The notes beneath the pieces are model-generated. The model was not told the DNA's origin and did no database searches. It worked only from the letters and a program-made list of their open reading frames with translations. Both the position numbers and the translations under genes were made by a program. This document shows positions 48,963 to 58,866 of a stretch of 64,000 bases of DNA, one piece after another. Each line of letters opens with the position of its first letter. Position 1 is the stretch's first letter. Origin of the DNA: Pseudomonas songnenensis (GTDB lineage Bacteria > Pseudomonadota > Gammaproteobacteria > Pseudomonadales > Pseudomonadaceae); contig NZ_RFFN01000008.1 of the NCBI RefSeq assembly GCF_003696315.1, positions 504-64,503 of the forward strand. The letters run 5' to 3'.

Positions 48963-49871
48963 TCAGTTGTGCCCATCCTGCAGCAGTCGCTCGGCCTGGG
49001 CGCCGAGCTGCTCCAGCAGCATCGCCTGCGCTGGCAACAGTTGCTCGTGAACACGGGTCAACGCATAGACTGGCACGCTGATGGCCGGTTCGAGCAGACG
49101 GGCCTGCACCGCGCCGCCAGTGGTCGCCAGCGCGGTGAACGGGTCGACCAGCGCCACGCCCTGCCCCGCGGACACCAGCTGTCGCGCCAGCTGATAGGTC
49201 TGCACCCAGGTAACGACGCGCGGCGGCGGATCGAGCTCCTCGATGTGGCCGCGCAACAGGCTGCCCAGCGCATCGCGGGCGTCGATGCCGATCAGCGTTT
49301 CACCCACCAAGGCCTGCAGCCGCAGCGGCCTGTGCAGTTCATCCGGCGGCCACCAGCCAGGCGGCGCGATCACGTGCATGCGTCCCTCGGCCAATAGCCG
49401 GCTGCTCAGTCCCGGATGCTCCACCGCCTGTGAAGTCAGCCCGAGATCGGCTTCGCGCAGTAGCAGGGCCTCGACAATTTCCGCCGTGTGCTGCGTGGCG
49501 AGCTGACAGACCGTACGTGGAAATCGCTCGCGCCAGGTGCGCAACGTCTGCGGCAGCAGCGCCTGAGCCAAGGCCGGCGTACAGATCAGGCGCAGGGCGC
49601 ACTCCTCGCCCCGGCCGAGGCTGTCAGCTAGCCGCCGCAGATTCTGCAGGTCGATAGCCAGGCGTTCGGTCTGCTGCTGCAACACGCGCGCCTCGGCGGT
49701 GGGCTGCAGCTTGCCGCGCACCCGGTCGAACAGCGCAAAGCCAAGTTGCTGCTCGGCATGCTTGAGAATCTTGCTCGCCGCCGGCTGGGAGATATGCAGC
49801 AGCTCGGCCGCGGCCGTCAGGCTGCCGGTTTGCAGGATCGCCTGGAACAGTTCGATATGACGCAGCCGCAT
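48963..49871 (-). CDS. dguR: LysR-family regulator, DguR-like
   Basis: LysR-type regulator of 302 residues. The helix-turn-helix is LRHIELFQAILQTGSLTAAAELLHISQPAASKILKHAEQQLGF. It is divergent from a D-amino-acid dehydrogenase/RidA/solute-receptor operon. That matches the dguRABC locus of P. aeruginosa, where DguR activates D-glutamate and D-glutamine use. A perfect LysR-type palindrome lies between the two start codons. The gene name rests on this arrangement. Confidence 0.72.
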   Translation of the reverse strand: MRLRHIELFQAILQTGSLTAAAELLHISQPAASKILKHAEQQLGFALFDRVRGKLQPTAEARVLQQQTERLAIDLQNLRRLADSLGRGEECALRLICTPALAQALLPQTLRTWRERFPRTVCQLATQHTAEIVEALLLREADLGLTSQAVEHPGLSSRLLAEGRMHVIAPPGWWPPDELHRPLRLQALVGETLIGIDARDALGSLLRGHIEELDPPPRVVTWVQTYQLARQLVSAGQGVALVDPFTALATTGGAVQARLLEPAISVPVYALTRVHEQLLPAQAMLLEQLGAQAERLLQDGHN

Positions 49872-49896
49872 GCATGTCCCCCTTCAGTCAATCGAG

Positions 49897-49913
49897 CATA
49901 ACCGCAGGTTATG
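49897..49913. promoter_or_regulatory. LysR-type operator between dguR and dguA
   Basis: CATAACC-GCA-GGTTATG is a perfect 7+7 palindrome containing the T-N11-A signature of LysR sites. It lies 26 bases from the dguR start and 78 bases from the dguA start, suited to both autoregulation and activation. Confidence 0.7.
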
Positions 49914-49991
49914 GGAACGCTCCATCCTTTCATTGGCCGCCTCGCTGGCACGCGGCCTAGGCTGCGCTGATCGAGTCGCAGGAGCAGTTGC

Positions 49992-51236
49992 ATGCGGGTA
50001 GCAGTCATCGGCGCAGGCGTTATCGGGCTTGCCACAGCCTATTCACTGGTGCGCCAGGGGCACTGTGTCGAGCTGATCGAAGGGCGCGACGATGTCGCCT
50101 TGGAAACCAGCTTCGCCAATGGCGGGCAGCTCAGCTATCGCTACGTTTCGCCCCTGGCCGATACCGGCGTGCCGCTGCAGGCGATTGGCTGGATGCTGCG
50201 CGGAGCCGATGCCCCGTTGCGTTTCCGACCGCAGGCGAGCCTGCATCAGTGGCGCTGGTGCCTGCAGTTCCTGCTGGCGTGCCGGCGTTCGGTCAACCGG
50301 CGCAACGCGGCTCACTTGCTGCGGCTCGCCCTGCACAGCCAGCAGATCCTGCGCAGCTGGCGCGAGCAGGACCAGCTGGACGGCTTCGCCTGGCGCGCCA
50401 ACGGCAAACTGGTGATCTATCGCGATCAACACAGCCTGCACAAGGGCGCAGCGGCCATCGACGACGAATCAGGGCAGCGGCTGCTGGACGCCGCGCAATG
50501 CGTCGACGTCGAGCCGGCGCTGACGACGTTGGCGTCATCGCTGCACGGCGGCATCTATTCGCCCGGCGACGAGGTTGCCGACTGCCATCTGTTCTGCACC
50601 GAACTGCTGCGGCGACTGCGGGCATCGCCTGCGTTTCATCTGCATACCGGCCAATCGGTGAGCGCATTGCGCACCGAAGGCAAGCGCGTCCGCGCGGTCG
50701 TGCTCGGGCGCGATGACATCGCCATCGACCATCTGGTAGTCGCGGCCGGCACCGGCAGCGTCGGGCTGCTTCGGCCATTGGGTATCGACCTGCCGATCTA
50801 CCCGCTCAAGGGCTACAGCCTGACCGTTGGGCTGGCCGACCAAGACCGCGTGCCGCAGACCAACGTCACCGACTACGACAACAAGGTCGTCTACGCCCGC
50901 CTCGATGACCAGCTGCGCGTCGCGGCGATGGTGGATATCGCCGGCTGGGATGCCGGGCTCGACCAGCAACGCATCGCCACCCTGCAACGTCTGGCTGGTG
51001 CGACCTTCCCCGGTGCCGGCGACTACCAACGCGCGCGGCAGTGGGCTGGCCTGCGCCCGGCGACGCCCCAAGGTACACCGCTGATCGGCCGCACCAGATT
51101 CGACAATCTCTGGCTCAACGTCGGCCACGGCAGCCTCGGCTTCACCCTGGCCTGTGGCAGCGCCGACCTGCTCGCCAGCGTAATCGACGGATCGCCACCC
51201 GCTGTCTCCCTGGACGGCTTGAGTCTGCCCGCCTGA
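49992..51236 (+). CDS. dguA: FAD-dependent D-amino-acid dehydrogenase, DguA-like
   Basis: DadA/DAO-family flavoenzyme of 414 residues that would oxidise a D-amino acid (probably D-Glu or D-Gln) to a 2-oxo acid. The FAD motif is VAVIGAGVIGLATAYSLVRQGHCVELIE at the N-terminus. The segment TSFANGGQLSYRYVSPLADTG follows the DadA pattern. The flavin-binding C-terminus is GLRPATPQGTPLIGRTRFDNLWLNVGHGSLGFTLACGSA. It heads an operon with a RidA protein, which would hydrolyse the reactive imine product, and a periplasmic receptor. Confidence 0.8.
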   Translation: MRVAVIGAGVIGLATAYSLVRQGHCVELIEGRDDVALETSFANGGQLSYRYVSPLADTGVPLQAIGWMLRGADAPLRFRPQASLHQWRWCLQFLLACRRSVNRRNAAHLLRLALHSQQILRSWREQDQLDGFAWRANGKLVIYRDQHSLHKGAAAIDDESGQRLLDAAQCVDVEPALTTLASSLHGGIYSPGDEVADCHLFCTELLRRLRASPAFHLHTGQSVSALRTEGKRVRAVVLGRDDIAIDHLVVAAGTGSVGLLRPLGIDLPIYPLKGYSLTVGLADQDRVPQTNVTDYDNKVVYARLDDQLRVAAMVDIAGWDAGLDQQRIATLQRLAGATFPGAGDYQRARQWAGLRPATPQGTPLIGRTRFDNLWLNVGHGSLGFTLACGSADLLASVIDGSPPAVSLDGLSLPA

Positions 51237-51257
51237 CCACTCAAAGAGGAAACCGAT

Positions 51258-51611
51258 ATGCCCGTTCAACGCATCGAGAGCAATCCGCGCATGTCCGCCG
51301 CGGTCATTCATGCAGACCTTGTGTTCCTCGCCGGCCAGGTGCCGGACGACCGCGGCCTGGATGCCGCAGGACAGACCCGCGAGGTGCTGGCGAAGATCGA
51401 CCGGCTGCTGGCCGCCGCCGGCTCCAGTCGCGAGCACCTGCTCAGCGCGCAGATCTGGCTGAAGGACATCGACGCCGACTTCGCTGCCATGAACGAGGTC
51501 TGGAGCGACTGGCTGCCAGCAGGCTGCGCACCGGCACGGGCGACGGTACAGGCGCGTCTGGCCTCGCCCGAGGTGCTGGTCGAGATCATGGTGAGCGCCG
51601 CGCGCGCCTGA
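51258..51611 (+). CDS. dguB: RidA-family enamine/imine deaminase, DguB-like
   Basis: RidA (YjgF/YER057c) protein of 117 residues. Such proteins hydrolyse the 2-imino acids made by flavin amino-acid oxidases. The conserved stretch FLAGQVPDDRGLDAAGQTREVLAKIDRLL and the catalytic-arginine motif APARATVQARLASPEVLVEI are present. An AGAGG site precedes the ATG, 21 bases after dguA, so the two are co-translated. The pairing with an amino-acid dehydrogenase is functionally sensible. Confidence 0.88.
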   Translation: MPVQRIESNPRMSAAVIHADLVFLAGQVPDDRGLDAAGQTREVLAKIDRLLAAAGSSREHLLSAQIWLKDIDADFAAMNEVWSDWLPAGCAPARATVQARLASPEVLVEIMVSAARA

Positions 51612-51686
51612 CCACAGCGGTCTATCGTTCCTGCGCCGGCCAACCACAGTTGCAATCACCCACAATACAAACAAGAGGGAACCGCA

Positions 51687-52667
51687 ATGAACCACCAGAT
51701 CCGTAACGGCCTGTTCGGCATCACCCTGGCCGGCGTGCTCGCCAGCGCCTTGGCGAGCACCAGCGTGCTGGCACAGGAGCGCTTCGTCACCATCGGCACC
51801 GGAGGGCAGACCGGCGTGTATTACACCGCCGGCCAGTCGGTGTGCCGCTTCCTCAATCGTGCCGAGGTGAAGCCCGCCATCAAATGCAACGCACCCTCGA
51901 CCGCGGGTAGCGTGACCAACATCGTGTCGTTGCACAAAGGCGAGTACGACTTCGGCTTCATCCAGTCCGACCATCAGCACAAGGCGCTACAAGGCCTGGC
52001 GCCCTTCGACAAGGAGGGCGCCGTCGAACTGCGCGCGGTGTTCTCATTGCAGTCGGAGATTCTCACCGTGGTCGTTCGCAACGACAGCGGCATCACCGAT
52101 CTGGCCGGACTCGAAGGCAAGCGGGTGAACATCGGCGTGCCCGGCTCGGGCAGTCGCGACACTTTCGAGGAGGTCATGCAGGCCAAGGGCTGGACGAACG
52201 CCAGCTTCGCCCTGGCCGCGGAACTCAAACCGGCGGAAATGGCTTCCGCCTTGGGTGACAACAACCTTGACGCCATCACCTATGTGGTCGGCCATCCGAG
52301 CGGTGCGATCCAGGAAGCCTTGACCAATGTGAAGGGCAGGATCATTCCGGTGCAGGGCGCCGAGATCGACAGCCTGCTGGCCAAGGCCGATTACTACAGT
52401 GCCGTGGAAATCTCCGCCGGGCTCTACCCGGGCGTGGAAGGTGCCATTCCGTCGATCGGCGGTAAGGCCGTGCTGGCGACCACCAGCAAGACCGACCCGG
52501 AGGTGGTCTATCAGCTGGTCAAGTCGGTATTCGACAACCTCGACAGGTTCAAGCGCCTGCATCCGGCCTTTGCCGATCTCAAAGCCGAAGACATGATTCG
52601 CGTCGGGCTGACTGTGCCGCTGCACGAGGGCGCCGAGCGTTATTACAAGGAGAAGGGCTGGCTGTAA
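51687..52667 (+). CDS. TAXI-family TRAP solute receptor
   Basis: Periplasmic binding protein of 326 residues. It has a signal peptide ending TSVLAQ and the TAXI family start FVTIGTGGQTGVYYTAGQSVCRFLN. EYDFGFIQSDHQHKALQG and VNIGVPGSGSRDTFEEVMQAKGW follow. TAXI receptors bind glutamate or other acids and work with fused DctQM permeases. GAGGG precedes the ATG. It occupies the dguC position (a periplasmic receptor) of the P. aeruginosa locus, but no permease gene is adjacent. Confidence 0.88.
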   Translation: MNHQIRNGLFGITLAGVLASALASTSVLAQERFVTIGTGGQTGVYYTAGQSVCRFLNRAEVKPAIKCNAPSTAGSVTNIVSLHKGEYDFGFIQSDHQHKALQGLAPFDKEGAVELRAVFSLQSEILTVVVRNDSGITDLAGLEGKRVNIGVPGSGSRDTFEEVMQAKGWTNASFALAAELKPAEMASALGDNNLDAITYVVGHPSGAIQEALTNVKGRIIPVQGAEIDSLLAKADYYSAVEISAGLYPGVEGAIPSIGGKAVLATTSKTDPEVVYQLVKSVFDNLDRFKRLHPAFADLKAEDMIRVGLTVPLHEGAERYYKEKGWL

Positions 52668-52676
52668 GCCGGCGAA

Positions 52677-52702
52677 ATCAGCGGGCGTCACCGCCCGCTG
52701 AT
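52677..52702. terminator. Hairpin between the TAXI receptor and siderophore receptor genes
   Basis: An 11-base perfect stem (52677-52687 with 52692-52702) has a TCAC loop and begins 9 bases after the TAXI stop codon. The T-run is missing, so termination may be weak, but the position between converging genes fits. Confidence 0.6.
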
Positions 52703-52710
52703 GCACAGAC

Positions 52711-54822
52711 TCAGAGCTCCATGGACAGGCTAACGCTCAGGTTGCGCGGCTCACCCGGCATGACCCAGACATTGCTGTAGGAACGCTCGTAGTAGGTCCG
52801 GTCGAAGGCGTTGTTCAGATTCACGCCGAGGGTCAGCTTTTGCGTCGCCTTGTAGCGCGCCAGCAGGTCCACGGTCGTGTACGACGGCAATTCGAAGTCG
52901 CTATCGGCCTGCCCTGCCCGATCACCCACGTAGTTCACCGCGCCGCCAAGGGAGAGCCCGCTGAGATCGCCATCGAGGAATTCGTAGGTGGTCAGCAGGC
53001 TGCCGCTGTGGCGTGGCACGTTGAGCAGCCGGCTGCCGCTGGCCAGGGTGTTGTCGCGAGTCACCTCGGCATCCACATAGGCATAGCCACCGATCACGCG
53101 AATCGCGTCGGTCAGCTGTCCTGCCAGCTGCAGGTCAATCCCGCGGCTGCGCACCTCACCAGCGGCGATCTGAAAGCCGCTGTTCGCCGGATCGCTGGTC
53201 AGCACGTTTTCCTTGGTCAGATGGAACGCTGCGGCGGTGAGCCCCAAACGGCCGTCGAACAGGTCGAGTTTGACCCCTGCCTCATAACCCACGCCTTCTT
53301 CCGGATCGAACGTGGCGCCGCTGAAGTCCGCGCCATTGTTCGGCTTGAACGACTGCGAGGCGTTGGCGAACAGCCCGACCTCCGGCATCAGCTGATAGAG
53401 CACACCGACACGAGGCGTGACCTTTTCATGAGTCTGCTCGGTGCGCCGGCCAGCAACCTCATTGTCCAGACGTTGCTCGTAGTGGTCATAGCGGGCGCCG
53501 ATGACCCCGAAGAGCTTGTCGGTAAAGCGCATCTGGTCCTGCAGGTTCAGCGCCCGGCTATGCACCAGCTCGTTACGGTCAACCGTACGCGCCGGGTTGA
53601 ACGCCGGACGCGGTGCACCGTAGACCGGGTTGTAGAGATCGATGGTGCGCAGGTTGTTGGAGCGCAGCATGAATTCGCTCAGGGCGTAACGTTCGTACTC
53701 GGTGCCGATCAAAAGCTGATGCTCGATCGAACCGGTATCGAAGCGCCCACGCAGCTCCAGTTGGGTGATCGCGTCCTGCCAGTCGTAGTCGCGATAACGC
53801 AGGTTGCGGGTCAGCGTGCGGCCGTCTGCTGCGACCTCTGCCGCCTCGGTGGCGTAGCCATCCATCCGGCCCTGCTTGTAGTGGCTGGCCAGGCGCAGCG
53901 TCCAGACCTCGTTGAGGTCGTGTTCGAGTTCGGCCTGCAGCATTTCGTTGTCGTTGCTGATCGGCCCATCCGAGGGTTCGCCATAGAACGCTGAACGGGA
54001 CACCTTGCCCAGGTCGCCACCGGGCGCGACCACGCCGCGATCGAAGGTCTGGCGGTTGCGCACCACCTCTGCCTGCACCAGCAGCCGCGTATCAGGGCTC
54101 AGCTCCCAGCTGAAGGACGGCGCGACGAACTGCCGCTCAGCCTCGCGATGATCGCGGAAGCTATTGCCGTCTTCGATGGCGATGTTCATGCGATAGAGCA
54201 TGTTGCCGTCTTCATCGAGCGGCGTGTTCACGTCCAGCGCAGTGCGATAGCGATCCCAGCGACCGGCGCTGAGATCGAGACGGGCAAAGCTGTCCAGCTG
54301 CGGCCGCTTGCTGACGATATTGATGGTGCCGCCCGGATCACCGCGTCCGTAAAGGCTGGCCGAAGGCCCCTTGAGCACTTCGACCCGCTCGATATTGGAA
54401 GCGTCCGGTGGGTTCATGAAGCCGCGGTTGACGCTGAAACCGTCCTTGTAGAACTCCCCGGTAGTCAGCCCGCGCACGCTGTACTCGTACATGGTCAGGC
54501 CACCGAAGTCGTTCTGCCTGGCGACACCGCCGGCGAAGTCCAGCGCCTTCTCAACGCGCGGGCTGTCCAGATCCTGCAGCACGGATGCCGGAACGACGCT
54601 GATTGATTGGGGTATTTCCTCGATGGGTGTGTCGGTTTTCGTCGCGCTGCGCGTGCGTTTGGCGCGGTAGCCCTGAACCGGTCCATCGGCGCGCTCCTGG
54701 TCGGCCGTGATCACGACCGAATCCAGTACCGCCGCCTCCTCTGCCATGGCCAGCGGCGCACCAGCCAGGATCACCGCCGCTCCGCAACCCACCCATTTTA
54801 CTACCGCACTTGCGTTATTCAT
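52711..54822 (-). CDS. TonB-dependent siderophore receptor
   Basis: Outer-membrane receptor of 703 residues. It has a signal peptide (MNNASAVVKWVGCGAAVILAGAPLAMA), a short TonB-box-like stretch (DSVVITA) and a plug domain (about residues 60-170, EEIPQSISVVPASVLQDL, GYGRGDPGGTINIVSKRP-like segment). A 22-strand barrel follows, ending LSVSLSMEL. There is no N-terminal signalling (STN) domain, so it is not of the sigma-regulator-coupled type. The ferric-siderophore is unknown. The leader contains TGTTA-N5-TAACA (54842-54856). I did not find a convincing Fur box. Confidence 0.9.
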   Translation of the reverse strand: MNNASAVVKWVGCGAAVILAGAPLAMAEEAAVLDSVVITADQERADGPVQGYRAKRTRSATKTDTPIEEIPQSISVVPASVLQDLDSPRVEKALDFAGGVARQNDFGGLTMYEYSVRGLTTGEFYKDGFSVNRGFMNPPDASNIERVEVLKGPSASLYGRGDPGGTINIVSKRPQLDSFARLDLSAGRWDRYRTALDVNTPLDEDGNMLYRMNIAIEDGNSFRDHREAERQFVAPSFSWELSPDTRLLVQAEVVRNRQTFDRGVVAPGGDLGKVSRSAFYGEPSDGPISNDNEMLQAELEHDLNEVWTLRLASHYKQGRMDGYATEAAEVAADGRTLTRNLRYRDYDWQDAITQLELRGRFDTGSIEHQLLIGTEYERYALSEFMLRSNNLRTIDLYNPVYGAPRPAFNPARTVDRNELVHSRALNLQDQMRFTDKLFGVIGARYDHYEQRLDNEVAGRRTEQTHEKVTPRVGVLYQLMPEVGLFANASQSFKPNNGADFSGATFDPEEGVGYEAGVKLDLFDGRLGLTAAAFHLTKENVLTSDPANSGFQIAAGEVRSRGIDLQLAGQLTDAIRVIGGYAYVDAEVTRDNTLASGSRLLNVPRHSGSLLTTYEFLDGDLSGLSLGGAVNYVGDRAGQADSDFELPSYTTVDLLARYKATQKLTLGVNLNNAFDRTYYERSYSNVWVMPGEPRNLSVSLSMEL

Positions 54823-55175
54823 GCTTTAACTCAGACGCCGATGTTATATCGTAACAATGCTGTCTGTTTGGCGCTCGAGTGTCAATGAAACGATTCGCAT
54901 CCGCGCGCACTCCAAGACCGCTACCGGGCGATTCTTGGTTGCCTTGTCAGCCCGTCCTTACGCCGGCCGGCGCAGCTATGCGACAATGCGCGGCTGAACT
55001 TCGGTAGCCACCCCGCATTCATCCGGCAGCAGGCGCAAACGCCCACCGTTGTCATTCACCTCAAGAATCGCTGGATCGACCAGCTCGCTGTCGGAGCGAG
55101 CTGGACCGCTGAGTATTGGTATCGGATCGGTATCAGCCTGATTCACGCAGCCACACGTCATTGATAGGTAAGCCC
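54823..55175. other. 353-base region between the receptor and ybiT
   Basis: It holds the divergent promoters of the siderophore receptor and ybiT. TGTTATATCGTAACA (54842-54856) is an inverted repeat close to the receptor start. A 61-codon minus-strand frame (54976-55161) has no ribosome site and low third-position GC, so it is not called as a gene. The rest shows nothing I can name. Confidence 0.45.
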
Positions 55176-56765
55176 TTGATCTCCACCGCCAACATCACCA
55201 TGCAGTTCGGTGCCAAGCCGCTGTTCGAAAACGTTTCCGTCAAATTCGGCGGTGGCAACCGCTACGGCCTGATCGGCGCCAATGGCTGCGGCAAGTCGAC
55301 CTTCATGAAGATCCTCGGTGGCGATCTGGAACCGTCCGCCGGCCAGGTGATGCTTGAGCCGAACGTACGGCTGGGCAAGCTGCGCCAGGATCAGTTCGCC
55401 TACGAAGAATTCAACGTGATCGACACGGTGATCATGGGCCACGAGGAACTGTGGAAGGTCAAGGCTGAGCGCGACCGCATCTATTCGCTGCCGGAAATGA
55501 GCGAAGAGGATGGAATGAAAGTCGGTGAACTAGAAGGTGAATTCGCCGAAATGGACGGTTACACCGCCGAATCTCGCGCCGGCGAACTGCTGCTTGGCCT
55601 GGGCATCCCGCTGGAACAGCACTTCGGCCCGATGAGCGAAGTCGCTCCGGGCTGGAAGCTGCGTGTGTTGCTGGCCCAGGCGCTGTTTTCCGATCCGGAT
55701 GTGCTGCTGCTGGACGAACCGACCAACCACCTGGACATCAACACCATCCGCTGGCTGGAAACGATTCTGACAGCGCGTAACAGCACCATGATCATCATTT
55801 CCCACGACCGCCACTTCCTGAACTCGGTCTGCACCCACATGGCCGACCTCGATTACGGCGAGCTGCGCCTGTTCCCGGGCAACTATGACGAGTACATGAC
55901 TGCCGCCACGCAGTCGCGCGAGCAGCTGCTGTCGGACAACGCCAAGAAGAAGGCGCAGATCGCCGAGTTGCAGACCTTTGTCAGCCGCTTCTCGGCCAAC
56001 GCCTCCAAGGCCAAGCAAGCCACCAGCCGCGCCAAGCAGATCGACAAGATCCAGCTGGCCGAGGTGAAGCCGTCCAGTCGTATCAGTCCGTTCATCCGTT
56101 TCGAACAGACGAAAAAGCTGCACCGCCAGGCAGTGACGGTGGAGCGCCTGTCCAAGGGCTTCGACGACAAGGAACTGTTCAAGAACTTCAGCTTTACCGT
56201 CGAGGCCGGCGAGCGTGTGGCGATCATCGGACCGAACGGTATCGGCAAGACCACCCTGCTGCGCACCCTGGTTGGTGAACTGACCCCGGACAGCGGCAGC
56301 GTCAAATGGACCGAAAGCGCCGACTACGGCTATTACGCCCAGGACCATGCCCATGATTTCGAGGATGACGTCAGTCTGTTCGACTGGATGAGCCAGTGGA
56401 CTCAGGGCGGCGAGCAGCTGGTGCGTGGCACCCTCGGCCGCATGCTGTTCTCCAACGACGAGATTCTCAAATCGGTCAAGGTCATCTCCGGTGGCGAGCA
56501 GGGTCGCATGCTGTTCGGCAAGCTGATCCTGCAAAAGCCCAACGTGCTGGTGATGGACGAACCGACCAACCACCTCGACATGGAATCCATCGAGGCGCTC
56601 AACCTGGCGCTGGAGAACTACCCGGGCACGCTGATCTTCGTCAGCCATGACCGCGAGTTCGTAAGCTCGCTGGCCACCCGCATCATCGAGCTGTCGGAGA
56701 ACGGCGTGACCGACTTCAGCGGCAGCTACGACGATTATCTGCGCAGCCAGGGCGTGCTGGTCTGA
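55176..56765 (+). CDS. ybiT: ABC-F family ATPase YbiT
   Basis: Ribosome-associated ABC-F protein with two nucleotide-binding domains and no membrane part. Walker A motifs are GANGCGKST and GPNGIGKTT; Walker B motifs are [13 protein letters not shown] and [13 protein letters not shown]. The second signature is [10 protein letters not shown]. The first signature is replaced by [17 protein letters not shown], as in YbiT. The linker ([34 protein letters not shown]) is also YbiT-like. The start is taken as TTG at 55176 ([11 protein letters not shown]...), which gives 529 residues, close to the recalled E. coli length. The open frame to 55116 is not conserved. Confidence 0.92.
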   Translation: MISTANITMQFGAKPLFENVSVKFGGGNRYGLIGANGCGKSTFMKILGGDLEPSAGQVMLEPNVRLGKLRQDQFAYEEFNVIDTVIMGHEELWKVKAERDRIYSLPEMSEEDGMKVGELEGEFAEMDGYTAESRAGELLLGLGIPLEQHFGPMSEVAPGWKLRVLLAQALFSDPDVLLLDEPTNHLDINTIRWLETILTARNSTMIIISHDRHFLNSVCTHMADLDYGELRLFPGNYDEYMTAATQSREQLLSDNAKKKAQIAELQTFVSRFSANASKAKQATSRAKQIDKIQLAEVKPSSRISPFIRFEQTKKLHRQAVTVERLSKGFDDKELFKNFSFTVEAGERVAIIGPNGIGKTTLLRTLVGELTPDSGSVKWTESADYGYYAQDHAHDFEDDVSLFDWMSQWTQGGEQLVRGTLGRMLFSNDEILKSVKVISGGEQGRMLFGKLILQKPNVLVMDEPTNHLDMESIEALNLALENYPGTLIFVSHDREFVSSLATRIIELSENGVTDFSGSYDDYLRSQGVLV

Positions 56766-56855
56766 GCCTCACCCGCCCCTATCGCAGCGCCTTTTTCTTC
56801 GGAGAGGGCGCTGCAGACTCATAGGCAACGCCTCAGCAGTGCGTCTTGCCGCGCA

Positions 56856-57815
56856 TCAGCTGGCAAAGCGGCGAGCAAGAAAGTCCAGCAGCAGCGCATT
56901 CACCCTCCCCGCCTGTTCGTTCTGAATCCAATGGCCGCACGGCGCCAGTTCGTGTCGTTCCAGATCCGGTACCCATTCCGGCATCTTCTGCAGCGTATAG
57001 GCCTCGAGCTCGCCTACCGGATCGTGGTCGCCGATCAGGAACATGGTCGGCTGGGTGATCTTGCGCCCCTGCAGTGACTCGGTGACCTGCCAGTTGCGTT
57101 CGAAGTTGCGATACCAGTTCAGCGCACCGCGAAAACCGTGCTCGGCGAATGTCTGTCGATACACTGCCAAGTCCCCTTCCGAGCACCAATCGGGCAACGG
57201 CCCCGGCTGCATGTCATCTTCGAACAGCGTGCCGTCGGCAGGCTTGTCTTGCAGCAGCAGGTTTCGCTCCTGGTAGTACATGAGTAGGCGCAGGGTGCGA
57301 TCGATATCGGCGTCCAGCTCACGCTCGGCGCGTCCTGGCTCCTGGAAATAGAGGATGTAGTTGAATCGATCTCCACTGGTTTCACGCATGATTTCGATCG
57401 CGGGCCGCCGCGGCCTTCCAGCGAAGGGAACCGACATGGTCACCAGCGCGGTGACCCGCTCCGGCTCCAGCAACGCGAAATACCAGGCGACCATTGCGCC
57501 CCAGTCGTGCCCAACCAGTGCCACCTGCCGGTGACCGAAATGATCCATGGCTGCCCGAATATCGCCACACAGGGTCAGCACGTCGTAGGCGGCAACCTCA
57601 GCTGGCGCACTGCTGCGCCCATAGCCACGCATCTCGGGAACGAACACGCGATAACCAGCAGCCACCAGCGGATCGATCTGATTGCGCCAGGAATACCAGC
57701 ACTCGGGGAAGCCATGCAGCAGCCACACCGGCCGGCCCTCTTCGGGGCCGGCGCTATGAAGGCTGAGTGAAATACCGTTCAGGTCGAGCTGGAAATGGTC
57801 CGTGGTACTGTTCAT
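56856..57815 (-). CDS. Alpha/beta hydrolase, epoxide-hydrolase-like
   Basis: Cytoplasmic alpha/beta-hydrolase of 319 residues. The oxyanion-hole motif is HGFPE (34-38). The nucleophile elbow is VGHDWGA with Asp104, where esterases have Ser, so epoxide hydrolase or dehalogenase chemistry is likely. A late acid lies in LIGDHDPVGELEAY and the catalytic His is in APCGHWIQNEQ. The substrate is unknown. AGGAGG precedes the ATG. Confidence 0.87.
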   Translation of the reverse strand: MNSTTDHFQLDLNGISLSLHSAGPEEGRPVWLLHGFPECWYSWRNQIDPLVAAGYRVFVPEMRGYGRSSAPAEVAAYDVLTLCGDIRAAMDHFGHRQVALVGHDWGAMVAWYFALLEPERVTALVTMSVPFAGRPRRPAIEIMRETSGDRFNYILYFQEPGRAERELDADIDRTLRLLMYYQERNLLLQDKPADGTLFEDDMQPGPLPDWCSEGDLAVYRQTFAEHGFRGALNWYRNFERNWQVTESLQGRKITQPTMFLIGDHDPVGELEAYTLQKMPEWVPDLERHELAPCGHWIQNEQAGRVNALLLDFLARRFAS

Positions 57816-57908
57816 GAGGCCTCCTGACTGGGAGGCCCACTATGGCAAAGCCAGACGCGCGCGTGTGTTGTATCAGCGGGACGAAGGCCACGACATCGGG
57901 CCGATGGA

Positions 57909-58739
57909 TCAGGCCTGGACGCTGGTCCAGTCGATCAGCCCGAGCTGCCAGGTAGCCAGAATCAGCAGTCCGAAGCCAATCCGGTACCAGGCAAATGCCG
58001 CATAGCTGTGGTTGCCGATGAACTTGAGCAACGCCCGCACTGCGAGCATCGCGAAGATGAATGAAGTCACGAAACCGATGGCGAACACAGCGAAATCACC
58101 AGGCTGAAACAGGTCGCGGTACTTGTAGCCCGAGTAGACCGCCGCACCCACCATCGTCGGCATCGCCAGGAAGAAGGAAAACTCGGTTGCCGCCTTGCGT
58201 GACAGGCCGAAAAGCAATCCGCCAATGATGGTCGACCCTGATCGCGACGTGCCGGGTACCAGCGCCAGACACTGCGCGAAGCCCACCTTCAAGGCCAGCG
58301 CCCAGTTCATGTCATCGACTGTCTCGGCGCGAATGGCATGATCGCGGCGCTCGGCCCAGAGCATCACGATGCCGCCGATGACAAGCGCGGTCGCCACGGT
58401 GATCGGGTTGAACAGATACTCGTGAATCAGATCGGCAAAGGCGACGCCGAGCACCACGGCAGGAAGGAAGGCAATCAGCAAATTGGCGGTGAACTTCTGC
58501 GCCTGACGTTCCTTGGGCAAGCCTACAACCACATCGATGATCTTGCGGCGGTACTCCCAGATCACGGCGAGAATCGCACCCAGCTGGATGATGATGTTGA
58601 AGGCCAGCGCCCGCTCGCCACCGAAGCCGATCAGGTCCGCCACGATGATCTGGTGGCCCGTGCTGGATACCGGGAGAAACTCGGTTACACCCTCTACCAC
58701 GCCCAGAATAAGCGCCTGAATCGCAACCCAAAGATCCAT
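57909..58739 (-). CDS. uppP: Undecaprenyl-diphosphatase UppP (BacA)
   Basis: Inner-membrane phosphatase of 276 residues. It recycles undecaprenyl pyrophosphate to the carrier used for peptidoglycan and other glycans, and confers bacitracin tolerance. Both signature motifs are present: [15 protein letters not shown] near residue 18 and [15 protein letters not shown] in the middle. About eight membrane helices. GGGGAA precedes the ATG. Confidence 0.95.
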   Translation of the reverse strand: MDLWVAIQALILGVVEGVTEFLPVSSTGHQIIVADLIGFGGERALAFNIIIQLGAILAVIWEYRRKIIDVVVGLPKERQAQKFTANLLIAFLPAVVLGVAFADLIHEYLFNPITVATALVIGGIVMLWAERRDHAIRAETVDDMNWALALKVGFAQCLALVPGTSRSGSTIIGGLLFGLSRKAATEFSFFLAMPTMVGAAVYSGYKYRDLFQPGDFAVFAIGFVTSFIFAMLAVRALLKFIGNHSYAAFAWYRIGFGLLILATWQLGLIDWTSVQA

Positions 58740-58866
58740 CTATTCCCCTAAAGCGATGCAGTCCATCGCGACTCAATGCAACCAAGGTATATGTCAGACA
58801 GCCATCTGGCCGGCTGTTCTGACTCGCCCCGGAGAATTAAATTCCTCGGCAGGACGACGAGGGGGC

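Noticed and set aside
54823..54905. Fur box upstream of the siderophore receptor
   Set aside because: The best stretch (around 54885-54903) needs a gap and several mismatches to fit the GATAAT repeats.
54976..55161. 61-codon minus-strand frame upstream of ybiT
   Set aside because: No ribosome site, low third-position GC and no recognisable sequence.
56784..56814. Terminator after ybiT (GCAGCGCC/GGCGCTGC)
   Set aside because: The stem is only 8 bases with a 15-base loop and no T-run after it.
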